From: Anaeramoeba flamelloides
Taxonomy: Eukaryota; Metamonada; Anaeramoebidae
Reading direction: 5' to 3'
DNA length: 64,000 bases
NCBI GenBank assembly: GCA_027625915.1
Contig: JANTQA010000012.1
Coordinates: 1-64,000, forward strand
Shown here: piece after piece, positions 44,687 to 55,627 of the stretch
Position numbering within the stretch: position 1 is the stretch's first letter
Layout: every line of letters begins with the position of its first letter
The notes under the pieces: generated by a model
Database searches by the model: none
What the model saw: only the letters and a program-made list of their open reading frames with translations
What the model was told of the DNA's origin: nothing
Program-made: the position numbers and the translations under genes

Positions 44687-44884
44687 CAGTCAGTTTCACT
44701 TTTAAAATACAAACTTTCAACGAAATTTAAGGTACAAAAAAAATCTCAAATTAAATCACAAAATTCAAATTCTAATAAAAATAAATTGTAAAAAAAAATT
44801 TTGCAAATTTTGTGCCTTAATTTGAGATTTTTTTTGTGCCTTAAATTTCGTTGAAAATTTGTATTTTAAAAGTGAAACTGACTG
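44687..44884 (-). mobile_element. MITE-1 copy 15
   Basis: Reverse copy with TA at both sides. Matching changes in both arms (TTTTAAAATAC / GTATTTTAAAAG) mark a subfamily. Confidence 0.88.
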
Positions 44885-44886
44885 TA

Positions 44887-45086
44887 CTCAAGGAAAACGT
44901 GGAAATAACATTTCCTTTTATGACTTCGGGAAGAAAATAAGTCTTATTGTCAAGACAGATTTCCTTTCTAAAATTAAACACACTCTTGAAAAGTTTTCAT
45001 TTCTTGAACAATTAAAAACAAAAAACAACTTTGTAAAAAGTTTTAACAACATTCAAAAACAAAAAATTTGGAAAAAGAAGAGTTAA
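44887..45086 (+). pseudogene. Unrecognised coding-like remnant
   Basis: An open stretch right after MITE-1 reads QGKRGNNISFYDFGKK and continues with a Lys/Phe-rich helical part (about 65 codons) to a TAA. Codon use is richer in G/C at first positions than the surroundings, which suggests real coding origin. It has no start of its own, because the frame opens inside the MITE. The upstream side of the MITE shows no matching frame. Probably the 3' end of a gene or transposon; family unknown. Confidence 0.35.
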
Positions 45087-45125
45087 AAGTCTGAAAAACA
45101 AAAATTATTAAAGTCAACAATGTTA

Positions 45126-46450
45126 CAGCCGTTCCATTCGACTTGTGAAGGATTACCCTTTAAAGGTGCTTTAAGGATCATTTTATCTTTCTTTTAAAGA
45201 CCTTTTAAAGACCTTTTAAAGATGCTTTAAAGACCTTTTAAACTTTTTTCATTTTCTTTAAAAGGTCTTTTAAAGATCTTTTAAAGATCTTTTAAACTCT
45301 CTTAATTCTTTTAAAACTTCTTTCAAACAAACAAAAAAAACCACAAATAACGACTAAACAAAAAACACTAAAATTAGTTTGAAACAATAACTACCTCTTT
45401 CACTCTGGCTCTGCCTAAGACTAGATCTTACATATTGTTATTCACAAGCTCTACTCAATTAAACAATACTCTACTCTATTCACCATACAGCCAACTCTTA
45501 AAGTTGATAATTTGTTCCTAAAATTGCTTTTAAAAACAAATGAAAATTGCAATCAAAAATATTTTTTTCAGTACAATTTTCCATTCAATTACTTCATGGA
45601 CAGATCGATCAGATCTACGTCAAAAGTTCTCAAACTCCTATTTCAATTTGTTTTGGAAAAGAAGAAAATTACATCCCAAACAGTTGAATATCAAATTTTT
45701 TAATTTACAAGAATAGAGAGTTTATTCTAAAATCTTGAATACTCGACACAGATTTGATCGATCTGTCCATGAAGTAATTGAATGGAAAATTGTACTGAAA
45801 AAAATATTTTTGATTGCAATTTTCATTTGTTTTTAAAAGCAATTTTAGGAACAAATTACAGTCAGTTTCACTTTTAAGGCACAAACTTTCAACGAAATTT
45901 AAGGCACAAAAAAAATCTCAAATTAAAGCACAAAATTTGGAATTTTCTTTTTTACAATTTATTTTTACTAGAATCTGAATTTTGTGCTTTAATTTGAGAT
46001 TTTTTTTGTACCTTAAATTTCGTTGAAAGTTTGTGCCTTAAAAGTGAAACTGACTGTATCAACTTAAAGATTTGGGAGTATGGTAAATAGAGTAGAGTAT
46101 TGTTTAATTGAGTAGAGCTTGTGAATAACAATATGTAAGATCTAGTCTTAGGCAGAGCCAGAGTGAAAGAGGTAGTTATTGTTTCAAACTAATTTTAGTG
46201 TTTTTTGTTAGTCGTTATTTGTGGTTTTTTTTGTTTGTTTGAAAGAAGTTTTAAAAGAATTAAGAGAGTTTAAAAGATCTTTAAAAGATCTTTAAAAGAT
46301 CTTTAAAAGGTCTTTTAAAGAAAATGAAAAAAGTTTAAAAGATCTTTAAAGCATCTTTAAAAGGTCTTTTAAAGGTCTTTAAAGGAAAGCTAAAATTTCA
46401 GGTTTGCTTAAAGGAAAGAAAAAAGCTTCACAAGTCGAATGGAACGGCTG
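45126..46450. mobile_element. Foldback element copy 2 (FB2)
   Basis: The best preserved copy. TIRs CAGCCGTTCCATTCGACTTG and complement, TA at 45124-45125 and 46451-46452, symmetrical arrays of CCTTTTAAAGA units (45195-45300, 46260-46385), and long inner arms (CACTCTGGCTCTGCCTAAG and complement). Arms match almost base for base apart from a nested MITE-1 (45859-46056) in the right arm. No coding capacity. Confidence 0.88.
45859..46056 (+). mobile_element. MITE-1 copy 16, nested in FB2
   Basis: Forward copy with TA flanks. Without it the interrupted FB2 arm reads AACAAATTATCAAC, complementary to the uninterrupted left arm (GTTGATAATTTGTT). This is direct proof of the insertion site. Confidence 0.92.
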
Positions 46451-47485
46451 TAAATTCAGTTTTTTAAGAGAAACAATCAAAAAACAAAACAAAACATAAA
46501 AAAATGTTATGTAAAAAGCACTAAAAAAGTGTTTCGAGTATGTTTGGAATGGAAGATTCTTTCAAAAAAACGAAAACAGAGTTAAATAATCTCCACCCAG
46601 AACCTTAGGAGAACTTCAATTCCATTAAATACAAAAGGTACAAAGGGAAACCAAAGGAATCAAAAGGAACCAAAGGAACCTAAAAAACCATAAAAACCAT
46701 GAAATCTAAAAAAAAAAAACAAAATTTAATCAGAATTTCTTTGTAGGAATTGTTCTGATTTGTAGGTTGCAATTGAAAAATCGATCAATTCCTGATTCAA
46801 AACTCATATACACTCGACCTTCGAAAGTTAGAGTCGTTTATCAAGAATGTTTTGAAATGATCTTCATTTTTCAAGTTCAAAAATTGTGATTATTTGTTTT
46901 TCATTTTGTTGTTTCTGAATAAGGGTGTTAGATGTTAGGCGAACTCAAAGAGTTTTGTTCATTTTCCAGTAAGAAAATTAAATTTTGATCCAAATTAAAG
47001 GATAATGACATTGAAGTTTACTTCATATTTTTAAGGAGGGTTGGATCAACATTTGTCAGATAATTTTAATAATTGTCTTTTTATTTTAGTATTGTGAATT
47101 TTTGTATGTAAAATTTTGATATTCGAGAATAGTTGTGTTGGTATTGTTTTGATGAAATTGTTTATAAATTTTGGTATGGTATTGTTTGTAAGATTGAGAG
47201 GTTGGTTGTTGTTGTATATAATTATTTGGTTTAATTTAGATTGTAGTTTGTTAGTATTTTTGTGTTTTAAAAAAATTGTGGGTGATTATTTATTATGAGT
47301 TTATTTTATGATTTTATAGTTATGTAGTAGTTTTATTTTAAAGATAGAATATGATTTGTTGTTGTTTTTAGTATTTGTTTTGTAATGTTTTGAATTGTTT
47401 ATTTTTGGATTTATATGATTGGTGTGATATTGTTTTTGATTAGTGTTACATTTTGTGTTTTAAGTTTTTGATTGGTGTTTTTAAA
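46451..47485 (+). repeat. Backbone right arm leading to H10
   Basis: Begins AATTCAGTTTTTTAAGAGAAAC, then GTGTTTCGAGTATGTTTGG, AAGGAACCAAAGGAACC (46655-46680) and CGACCTTCGAAAGTTAGAGTCG (46815-46836), then G/T-rich from about 47040 to the module. This is the right third of an A-to-B unit; the left part was displaced by FB2 and earlier sequence. Confidence 0.6.
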
Positions 47486-47529
47486 GGCCATCTAAAGATG
47501 GCCTTTCATTTCTACTAAAGTAGAAATGA
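47486..47529 (+). repeat. Double-hairpin module H10 (class B)
   Basis: Perfect hairpins, TT spacer, preceded by TTTTAAA and followed by the class B flank (TATGTTTACAATTTTAATC). Confidence 0.9.
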
Positions 47530-49334
47530 GATTTATTGTATATGTTTACAATTTTAATCAAAGTATAAAAATTTACAATCTCTCTTAAATGTTAAAAGAT
47601 CCTAAAAATAAAAATTTTTTTGAGAATTAATCTCTTTGCTCTAATAATTCAGAAATGATTTAAAAAATTAACTTTATGATAAGTTTTAAATTCAGAAAAG
47701 GTAAATACCTGAAAATATTGTAAATTTTCAAAAAATAAAAATTAGTGTGTTCAAAATGATGAAGGACGAGTTTAAACAAATTTACTAATATAATTTTTCT
47801 GTTCAAATTCCACTAACAAATATTGGATTGATCAAATGTAAAGATATCATCAACTGTATATATGTGGATTTTTCAATTTAAGAAATTCAAAATTAATCTT
47901 CAATCATAAAATCAGAAGAATTTTTGAGATCTAATGAATCATATAACTTAAATGTAAGAAAGGGAAATGAAAATAAAATAACAATCACAAAAAATTAATT
48001 TCATATTTTTGAAAAATCAAAAATATTGTCAAATTGGATGTTAAATATAATATTTATTCTTTGAACTGGGATAAATTGTGTCCAACTTTTTTATATTTTG
48101 TTTATATTCAGTCAATCCAAAGCTACCGTGAAATTTTATCAATATCAAATTTTGATATTGAAATAACTGTTTAGAAAGTTCAATATGAGAATAATAAAGC
48201 TCATATTAATAAAAAAAATTCCTAAATTAGTCAATATTCAAGAATTTTTTCTGATTTTCAAAAAATAAATTTTACCAACCCAAAGTGACTCTAAACATTT
48301 AAAATTCATTAAGAAACAACATAAAATTTCCTCTAAAATATGAATTTATTTTTCGATCACATTAGAAAAATATTTTCAATATGAACTTTCTTAGTCTTTT
48401 ATTCTTAGATTTAAAAATCTATATCAACATCAAATTTTGATATTGATTGAAATTTGAGGGTAGCCTTGTAACAGCTGTATATATATATATATATATATAT
48501 TAATCTTGTTAAATGATGATGTCTGTTATCTTGAACGAATCCTAACTTTTAGCTTTTTTATATAAAATATAATAATTCTGAAAATAGATTTATATAGCAA
48601 ACCCAATTCGATTTTAGATTGGTTATTATCTACAACCCCAGATCGGTTAAGATGTTTTTTTTTTTTTAGAGTTATCTTGATTTAATTATGAGATACAGTT
48701 CATATTATTATTGACCGTTTTTCAATAGATTTAATAGATATAGTAATTCTGTTTATTTGATGGATTATTCTGAGTTTTATTATATGATATATTTTATGAT
48801 ATTTATTAAATTTTTTCTAATTTAATTGTAAAAATGTTTCTTTTAAGTTAAATTATTTGTAGTGTGTTAATTTGATGGGTGTTAGGTTTTTTGTTGTTTG
48901 GAATTAAAATATTGATGTTATGTTATGTGATTGTGGTTAATTTTGGATTTATTATTGTTTTATAAGATTTTTTATTGTGTGTTATTTTGTTGTTTTATTA
49001 TTTGTTTTGAGAGAAGTTGATTTGTATGTGTTTTTGTTGATTTAGTTATTATATAAATTATTGTATTTGGTGAGTAATTTATTGTTTTGTGTGTATTTTT
49101 GGTTGAGGTCGGTGATTGTTAAGGTTTATTGTAGTAGAATTTGAAGTTTAGTTTGTTGTGGTTTGTTTATTTATTTATATTGTAATTTGTTATATTGTAG
49201 ATATTATGATGAGTTTTGTTGTGAGTTTTGTGTTTGATAAGTTGTAAGTAATTGTGTGTTATGTTATTTGATGTAAAATTTGTTTTAAAATTAAATTGTT
49301 TTGGAATTGTGATTTGTTGTTGTGATTTTCAGCA
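47530..49334 (+). repeat. Backbone B-to-A segment 3
   Basis: Class B flank, GGATTGATCAAATGTAAAG, a TIR element (48119-48477) where the other segments have only the (TA)n tract, (TA)n at 48476-48501, TGATGATGTCTG, CTACAACCCCAGATCGG, then a G/T-rich arm of about 600 bp to H11. No gene. A 60-codon frame at 47116-47298 in the preceding arm is low-complexity. Confidence 0.6.
48119..48477. mobile_element. TIR element related to MITE-3
   Basis: Ends CAGTCAATCCAAAGCTACC and GGTAGCCTTGTAACAGCTG, with inner arms ATATCAAATTTTGATATTG on both sides. The layout equals that of 10715-11116. Right flank TA, left flank TT. Confidence 0.65.
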
Positions 49335-49378
49335 GGCCATCTAAAGATGGCCTATCATTTCTACTAAAGTAGAAATGA
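49335..49378 (+). repeat. Double-hairpin module H11 (class A)
   Basis: Perfect consensus, TA spacer, preceded by GATTTTCAGCA (H1 has the same GATTTTCA context). Class A flank downstream. Confidence 0.9.
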
Positions 49379-52300
49379 ATTTAAATTATTTTTTTAATTA
49401 AAACATCGGAAAAAATAAAATATAATAAAAAAAAACAATACTTCCAAATACAATTCTAAAATAGGTTGTTCCCAAACCACAGATATCAAAACACCATAAT
49501 ATTTTAGAGATCAAATCAATCAACCACATAATCCCAACTAAGATATCAAAAAATAAAATATTTCCAAAAATTTTGATATAACAATTTTTTTATTTAATAG
49601 AGTCTTAAAAATTCGCAAAAACAATTTCCAAAGTTCTCATCTAACTCAAAGAGATATATTATTAAAAAGAAAATCTATTTCAAAGAATATACTTAGAGAT
49701 TATTCGAATTTTATTCCCAGTGTCTATTACTTTTATACCCACAAAACGAATTATGAACTCAAAAAAATGTTGAGTTAATAGATCTTGTTAATATGCAAAA
49801 TTTAGGTTTTTTTGAGGAAGTCAAAAAAAATTTACTTTCCAAATCCAAACTTTTTCCCTCAAAATTTTCGACTTCCAAAATGATATTGAGAAAATGTCAC
49901 TCCACTTTATATTGAAGTATGTTAGAGTTGGTAGCGAGTGTAGCTGCCCATTTGAAAAGAAAGTGGAGTGACATTTTCCCAATATCAAAAAAAAAAATAG
50001 ATTTTAATTTTTGCCTTGCTTTGTTGGGATTTTTCGAAAAGTTTTTGGATCAATAAATGATTTTAGTCAAAATCTTAAATTGCTAAAAATTGGCAATATT
50101 TTAACTTTCTCTCAATTCACTATATTTTAAAGGTCTTAGTCTATTTACTGCTTTGTATTTCAATGGTCACAGAGCATAAAATTCAGATAGTCCTTAAATA
50201 TTCTTAAATTTTCTTCCTCAATAAAATAAAATAAAAAAAAAACAAATCTTGAAATATAACGTTTGATATTTATCAAATAGTCTTCCTATTTTTATCTCGA
50301 ATCAGATTTAAATTTTATAGTCAGGTTTCAAGTTGAAATGGTATCAAATTTGGGATCAAAAAATTTTTAGTATTTGTTTTATTTTTTTTTTTTTAATAAT
50401 AACCAAAAGAAGAAGATGTTTAGAGATTCCTCAATACAAAACTCTTTATTAAAACATTTAGGAAAATAAAATATCAGAGATTTTCTCGTCTTCAAAAAAA
50501 AAATGATTATCATTTTCAGACATTCTACAATAAACAACTTTAACTTTAACAGATCACTTGCCTTTGGATTTTGAACATTGAGTTACATTTATTGTTTTAT
50601 TGTCACATAAATCATAATGGTTCTTTGAGAAGTATTGTAATTTTCTCTTTGTTCCCTTTGGTTCAGTTGGTTTTTTTCTTGTTTTTTTTTTTGGATTGGA
50701 TTGAAGTTCTCAAGATCTCTATTTAGGATAATATTTTATCTCTTTTGGATTTTGAATAGAATAGAATCTTTATTACCAATAAAACCTAAACAAAACGCTT
50801 CTGTTTAATGTTTTTTTGATAAAAATTTTTTAGTGTTTGTATTATTCCCAACAAAATGAAATTGTTAGTTCCAAGATAAATTGGGTTGAGGTGTTTTATA
50901 AAAGCTTTTAAGAGAAGGTTATATTCAAAGATCTCGTGAAAATCAAAAATTTTGAAACACCAAAACAATAAAGTAAGTTTTGTAATAATTAAAAAAAAAA
51001 TTAAAAGAGTTAAAGATTAGGTTAGCAATTTCAAAAATTTTGTTATTTGATTTGTTTAAAAGAGGATTTAGTGTTGGTTAAATCCCAGAAATATTTATTC
51101 AGTGAGATCTAAGTAGGATAAAAATGAATTTTTTGATAAGAGAAAATGTCAGAATTGATTTCTACTGGTTTCTGTGATTTCTGTGATTTCTAAAAATGCA
51201 AAAGAAGTGTTCAAAAAATCGAATTTTGGAGAAAATTTTCAGAATTGAGTTCTACTGTTTCTGTGATTTCTGTGATTTCTGTGATTTCTGTGATTTTTGA
51301 TGGTTTCTCTGTGATTTCTCTGTAATTTCTGTGATTTCTTATTGATTTCTCCAAATGTAAAAAGAAGTATCTGTAAAAAATCGAATTTTTGAGAAGATTT
51401 GCTTTTAAGTGAAAATTAAAAACCCATTTGATCTTGTTCGAAATTACCTACAGACAATTTCTAATATATGAGTTAAGATGAAATAGGTATTCAATTTTCA
51501 CCTTAAAAGTTCAAAAATCTTGATAAATATTAGCAAAAATTTGGCATTATTGTTGATAGGTTCTTTGTTATTTCCAAACAAATTCAAAATAAATTTTAAT
51601 AAATACAAGGTAATGTGTTTGGAATTGTATTGAATCCATCATAATTCTCATTTTCCAAAAACAAAAAGATCATTTTTTACCATTCGACTTGTTCAATCGT
51701 TTATTTTTAAAGAATAAAAAAACTGACTAATTTTTGTAAAATTTTTTAAAAATTTAATCAATGAATTTAAAATTCCACAAAAACTTGACCATGGCTATTC
51801 CAATCCAATTTGTACTGAACACAACAATTCAGTTTTTCAAGAGAAACAATCCAAACAAAACAAAACCAAATTTATCTAAAAAAACATAAAAATGAACAAA
51901 AGTGTTTCAATATGTTTAGGCATTGGTAGATTCTTTCAGAAAACTAAAACAGAGTTAATAATATCCACCATAGATCCTAAGGAAAACTTCAATTCAAGAA
52001 ATAACCAAAAGAATCCAAGGAACCAAAGGAACCAAAACGAACCAAAGAGAACCAAAGATACCAAAAAAAAACAAAATGAAGAAAAAGTCATAATTCCTTT
52101 GTAGGAATTGTTTTGATTTGTGAGTCGCAATTGAAAATTCAAGCAACTTGTTGATTATGAATACTCATATACACACGATCTTCAAAAAACTTAGAGTCGT
52201 TTATCAAGAAACTTTGAGGATGATCTTCATTTTTCAATTTCAAAAATCGTGATTATTTTTCAATTTCATTTTGATGTTTCTTAATAAGGGTGTTTGGCTG

Positions 52301-52814
52301 AAGTATCTCAAATTTTTTTTATCATTTTTTATTGATAAAAATGAAGTTTTGATTCAAAGTGGAAATTATCTGATTATAAACTTTCCTTTCAGAATTAAAA
52401 TGGAATTAGTCAAAATCCTTTGATGAAATTTTGTTAATTGACAAAGAGTTAGTGAAAATAAAAAAATTTGAATTATTTATTTTAATTGTGATTATGAATG
52501 TGTTTTTGTTTTGTTGATAGTTTTGTTTTTATTGTTAAGTAATGAAGCGTGTTTTGGAGTTGTAGGAAAGGATGTTGTTTTGATGAAATGATTAAAAATT
52601 TTGTTTATTGAGTTTGTTGCAATGTGAGAAAATTTGGGTGTTTGAAGAGTGTAGTGTGAGAATGTTTGGTTATTGATTTTGTTGTTGTGTAAAGGTTAGT
52701 TTTATCATTAAAGTTTATTGTTTTGTACGAAGAAAGAATTTATTATTTGTATTGGTTTGTTTGTTTAATTTTATATTTGAGTTGTTTGTTTTGTTTAATA
52801 TTTAGTGTTTTGAA
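49379..52814 (+). repeat. Backbone repeat unit 4, A-to-B segment
   Basis: The cleanest complete unit: class A flank, left arm (50540-50690, TTGAACATTGAGTTACATTT, GGTTC words), centre with the largest TTTCTGTGA arrays (51160-51185, 51250-51350), an empty LINE target AAAAAGATCATTTTTTACC at 51666-51684, right arm (51990-52250) and G/T arm to H12. The only recognised insertion is the TIR element at about 49695-50194, leaving about 2.98 kb. Confidence 0.7.
49695..50194. mobile_element. Imperfect TIR element containing a strong hairpin
   Basis: The outer ends GATTATTCGAATTTTATTCC and the complement of AATTCAGATAGTCC are imperfect inverted repeats. Inside, 49881-49987 forms a hairpin with arms TGATATTGAGAAAATGTCAC...CCACTTT and AAAGTGG...ACATTTTCCCAATATCA (about 27 pairs) around a 50-nt loop containing GGTAGCGAGTGTAGC. 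The hairpin could be an element nested in the outer one. Confidence 0.5.
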
Positions 52815-52858
52815 GGCGATCTAAAGATGGCCTTTCATTTCTACTAAAGTAGAAATGA
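52815..52858 (+). repeat. Double-hairpin module H12 (class B)
   Basis: TT spacer. Hairpin 1 reads GGCGATCT, so one internal G-G mismatch. Hairpin 2 is consensus. Preceded by TTTGAA. Confidence 0.88.
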
Positions 52859-53720
52859 TTTTATTATCTATATTTACAATTAAAATCAGAGAATATAAAT
52901 TTATATTCTCTCACTCAAATGTAAACAGAATGGCCTAAAAATGAAATTTATTTGAATCAATTCATTTACTTTAAATTTATTCAGTAATAATCTAAAAAAT
53001 AAACTTCAAGATTAGAGTTGATAATGTAAAAAAAGCAATGCCTGAAAAAACTATAAATTTTCTAAAAAATAATAATCTGATGATGTCCAAGATGATGAAA
53101 TGAGCAGAACAATAATGGTATTGGTAAATTTGTTGAAATTACATCAACAATTGTAGATCGATCCAACGATAAGATACCTCTGTACCAATTGTTTGTGATT
53201 TTTGGAATTTTTATTTGTAATCAATAATCTTTCTAGTGGTTTTTTTACTCCTCCTGTGTATTCTGGGGGAGTGTCTAGGTTTTCCAGAATTAGAAAGAAT
53301 TTAGTAAAATCAAGGATTTTACTCAATTCTTTCAAATCCTGGAAAACCTAACGACAGTGGGATAGTTTCTACGTGTCATGAAAATGATAATATTATTTTT
53401 TATATATGATTTAATTATTTTTCTTCTTCTCCTTTTTATTATTTGATAAATTTTCTTTAATTGCCCCTTTCTCATATAAATAATAAAATTGTATGCGATT
53501 TTTCAATTTACGATATTCAAGACTAACCTTCTACCAACTACCAAAAATAATTCGAGATCTAACAAAACAAATTTATGAAACTGCAAAAAAAGGAAATAAA
53601 AACAAAACAAAAAAGACAAAAAATGAAATAGTTTGAAAAATCAAATAATTTCCCAATTGAATCTAATGTAAGGCATTACTATCCTTTTCGAAGTTTAAAC
53701 CGTGCCCAATTTTTTTAGAA
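52859..53720 (+). repeat. Class B flank interrupted by repeat R2
   Basis: Class B flank to about 53200 (CAACAATTGTAGATCGATCC, CCAATTGTTTGTGATTTTTGG), then R2 copy 2, then the flank resumes near 53490 (GTATGCGATTTTTCAATTTA) to about 53720. The sequence around the R2 junctions (GTGATTTTTGG / GCGATTTTTCA) suggests R2 inserted with duplication of a short flank. Confidence 0.55.
53205..53490 (+). repeat. Dispersed repeat R2, copy 2
   Basis: Contains a fold-back: GTCTAGGTTTTCCAGAATT...AGTAAAATCAAGG against ATTTTACTCAATTC...CTGGAAAACCTAACGAC (53272-53357). TCATGAAAATGATAAT and a CTTCTTCTCC stretch follow. See 40985-41335 for the other copy. Confidence 0.5.
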
Positions 53721-54596
53721 TTAAGTCTATTTAATAAAAAAAAAAAATTAAAACTATTTTATCAATATATTCTCTTTTTTTTGATTGTTTAACATCACTA
53801 AAAAAAAAACTAACAAATAATTTTTTAAAAAATTTTTTTAGAGAATCTATGATCACACACCACTAAAATAAAATACTCTTATTTCATCCCTCTCATAATA
53901 TTTACCATATCTTAGAGTGTAGCTACACCCTTAAAATATTAATTAAAAGGGTTTAATCATAAAAATAACCCCATTCTTCAATCTCGAAAAAAAAACATAA
54001 AATAATTTTTATTCTTAGAGATCTGAAATAATTCTTTTTTATAGAGTAAATGAATTTCATCTTAGGAGAAATCATTTTGAGTATTTGTTTGAAAAAAATT
54101 TTTTTTTTAATTTATTTGTCAAAATCTAAAAACTTTGTGTAAAAATTAAAAGTAATTTTCGAAAAAGAAAAAAAATCAAAAAGAATACTAAATTTATAAA
54201 GAGAGACAATAATAAAATCACCAAACCCCATAATCAAAAACCAATATTATCACCACATCTCTTTAAATATAGCATTCGTTTTGAAACATTTCAAAGATGA
54301 GAGGAATTATTACCTCATGAAGAAAAATTGAAAATTGCAGAACAACATTTTGGGGTTACAAAAAAAACTTTTCCAACTTTTGTGATTAAGACATTAAAGA
54401 GGAAGAAACTAACCTAAATATTTGTCTCTTAATAAAAATAACAAAATGTTTCCAAACAGTCTAAAACTGAATAGAAAATTTTAATCGAGGCCGATTCAAT
54501 CAACTAAGATATAATTAAAAGAAATATTACAAGCAAAAATATAATGCCGATAATAACATACAATCTTTTTATTTTTTCGAATCAAAAACTAAGTTA

Positions 54597-54648
<52 letters not shown>

Positions 54649-55516
54649 TTAAGAAAAAAAAAATGATAATAATAATAATAAATAATGGTTTATATTCCAG
54701 AGTTATGTATTAAATAAAAAACTTGTTGTTACTTATTTGATTAATTAGAGCATACCTTAAAAACAATACAACGTAAAAATAAAAACATTGGTAATAATAA
54801 ATTATTTTTCAAAATTATTAACTTTCTTTATAAAGTGACTGGGGGTGTCTTTTTTTTTTTATTTTCATATATTCTTTTTAAAAAAGTTTTTTTTTATTTT
54901 CAATAGCTGATGAGATTAGATTTACATTTTTAGATTGTCTGTTTTTTTTTTTACTTTTTTTTTTGTTCAATTAACCTGTTTTTTCTTTTTTTCCCTTATT
55001 CTTTTTTTTTTAAATGTAAACTCTGTTTCAGTCAAAGGGGAATATCCAAAAAAAAAACGTTTTTTTTTTTTTTTTTTATTGTTGAGCAGAGGTGATTCAA
55101 CAAAATTACCTCCTATTTGCCTGAAACTCTAAAATTGTATTTAGGGTTTTTTTATCCTAACTGTAATGTAAGCAGGATTACAGCTCAAAGGATATCTTTT
55201 CTTTAAAAAATGAAAAGAATAAATTATTTCTGAAAAAAGACAAGAAAAAGAGAAAGAAAAGCAAGAAATGAAAGAGAGTCAAAAAATAATAGAAAAAAGA
55301 AAAAACTTCAGTGAAAAGTTTTTTTTGTGCCCCAAGTGTTGAATGGGCTGGTGGTTGTTTCCTTTTATGTCGTTTTTTTTTGGATCGCCACCATAGGTTG
55401 TTTTAATAAAGAGTTCTAAATATTTGAACAACTATAGATCAAATGAAAAAGGATGTTTATTAAATTTTGATTTAGAACTTGATATAGATGGGTTGAATCT
55501 AAAAAGCTCTGGTTTT
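53721..55516. other. AT-rich stretch with microsatellites
   Basis: No supported gene. Holds (AAT)n at 54598-54648, long T tracts near 54850-55080 and a purine-rich AAGAAAAGAGAAAGAAAAG patch (55240-55320). A 38-codon coding-like scrap (54301-54417) contains LLPHEEKLKIAEQHFGV and ends in TAA; family unrecognised. Confidence 0.4.
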
Positions 55517-55592
55517 TAAGAATAAGATTTGGTTTTCGAAATTTTCTTTTCAGTTGCTTTGCTTTTTTTTTGTGTTATTTTTTTTTTTGTGT

Positions 55593-55627
<35 letters not shown>

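Noticed and set aside
2971-52858. The 12 double hairpins as a CRISPR array
   Set aside because: Spacing ranges from 1.8 to 8.7 kb and one copy is inverted; no spacer-like regularity.
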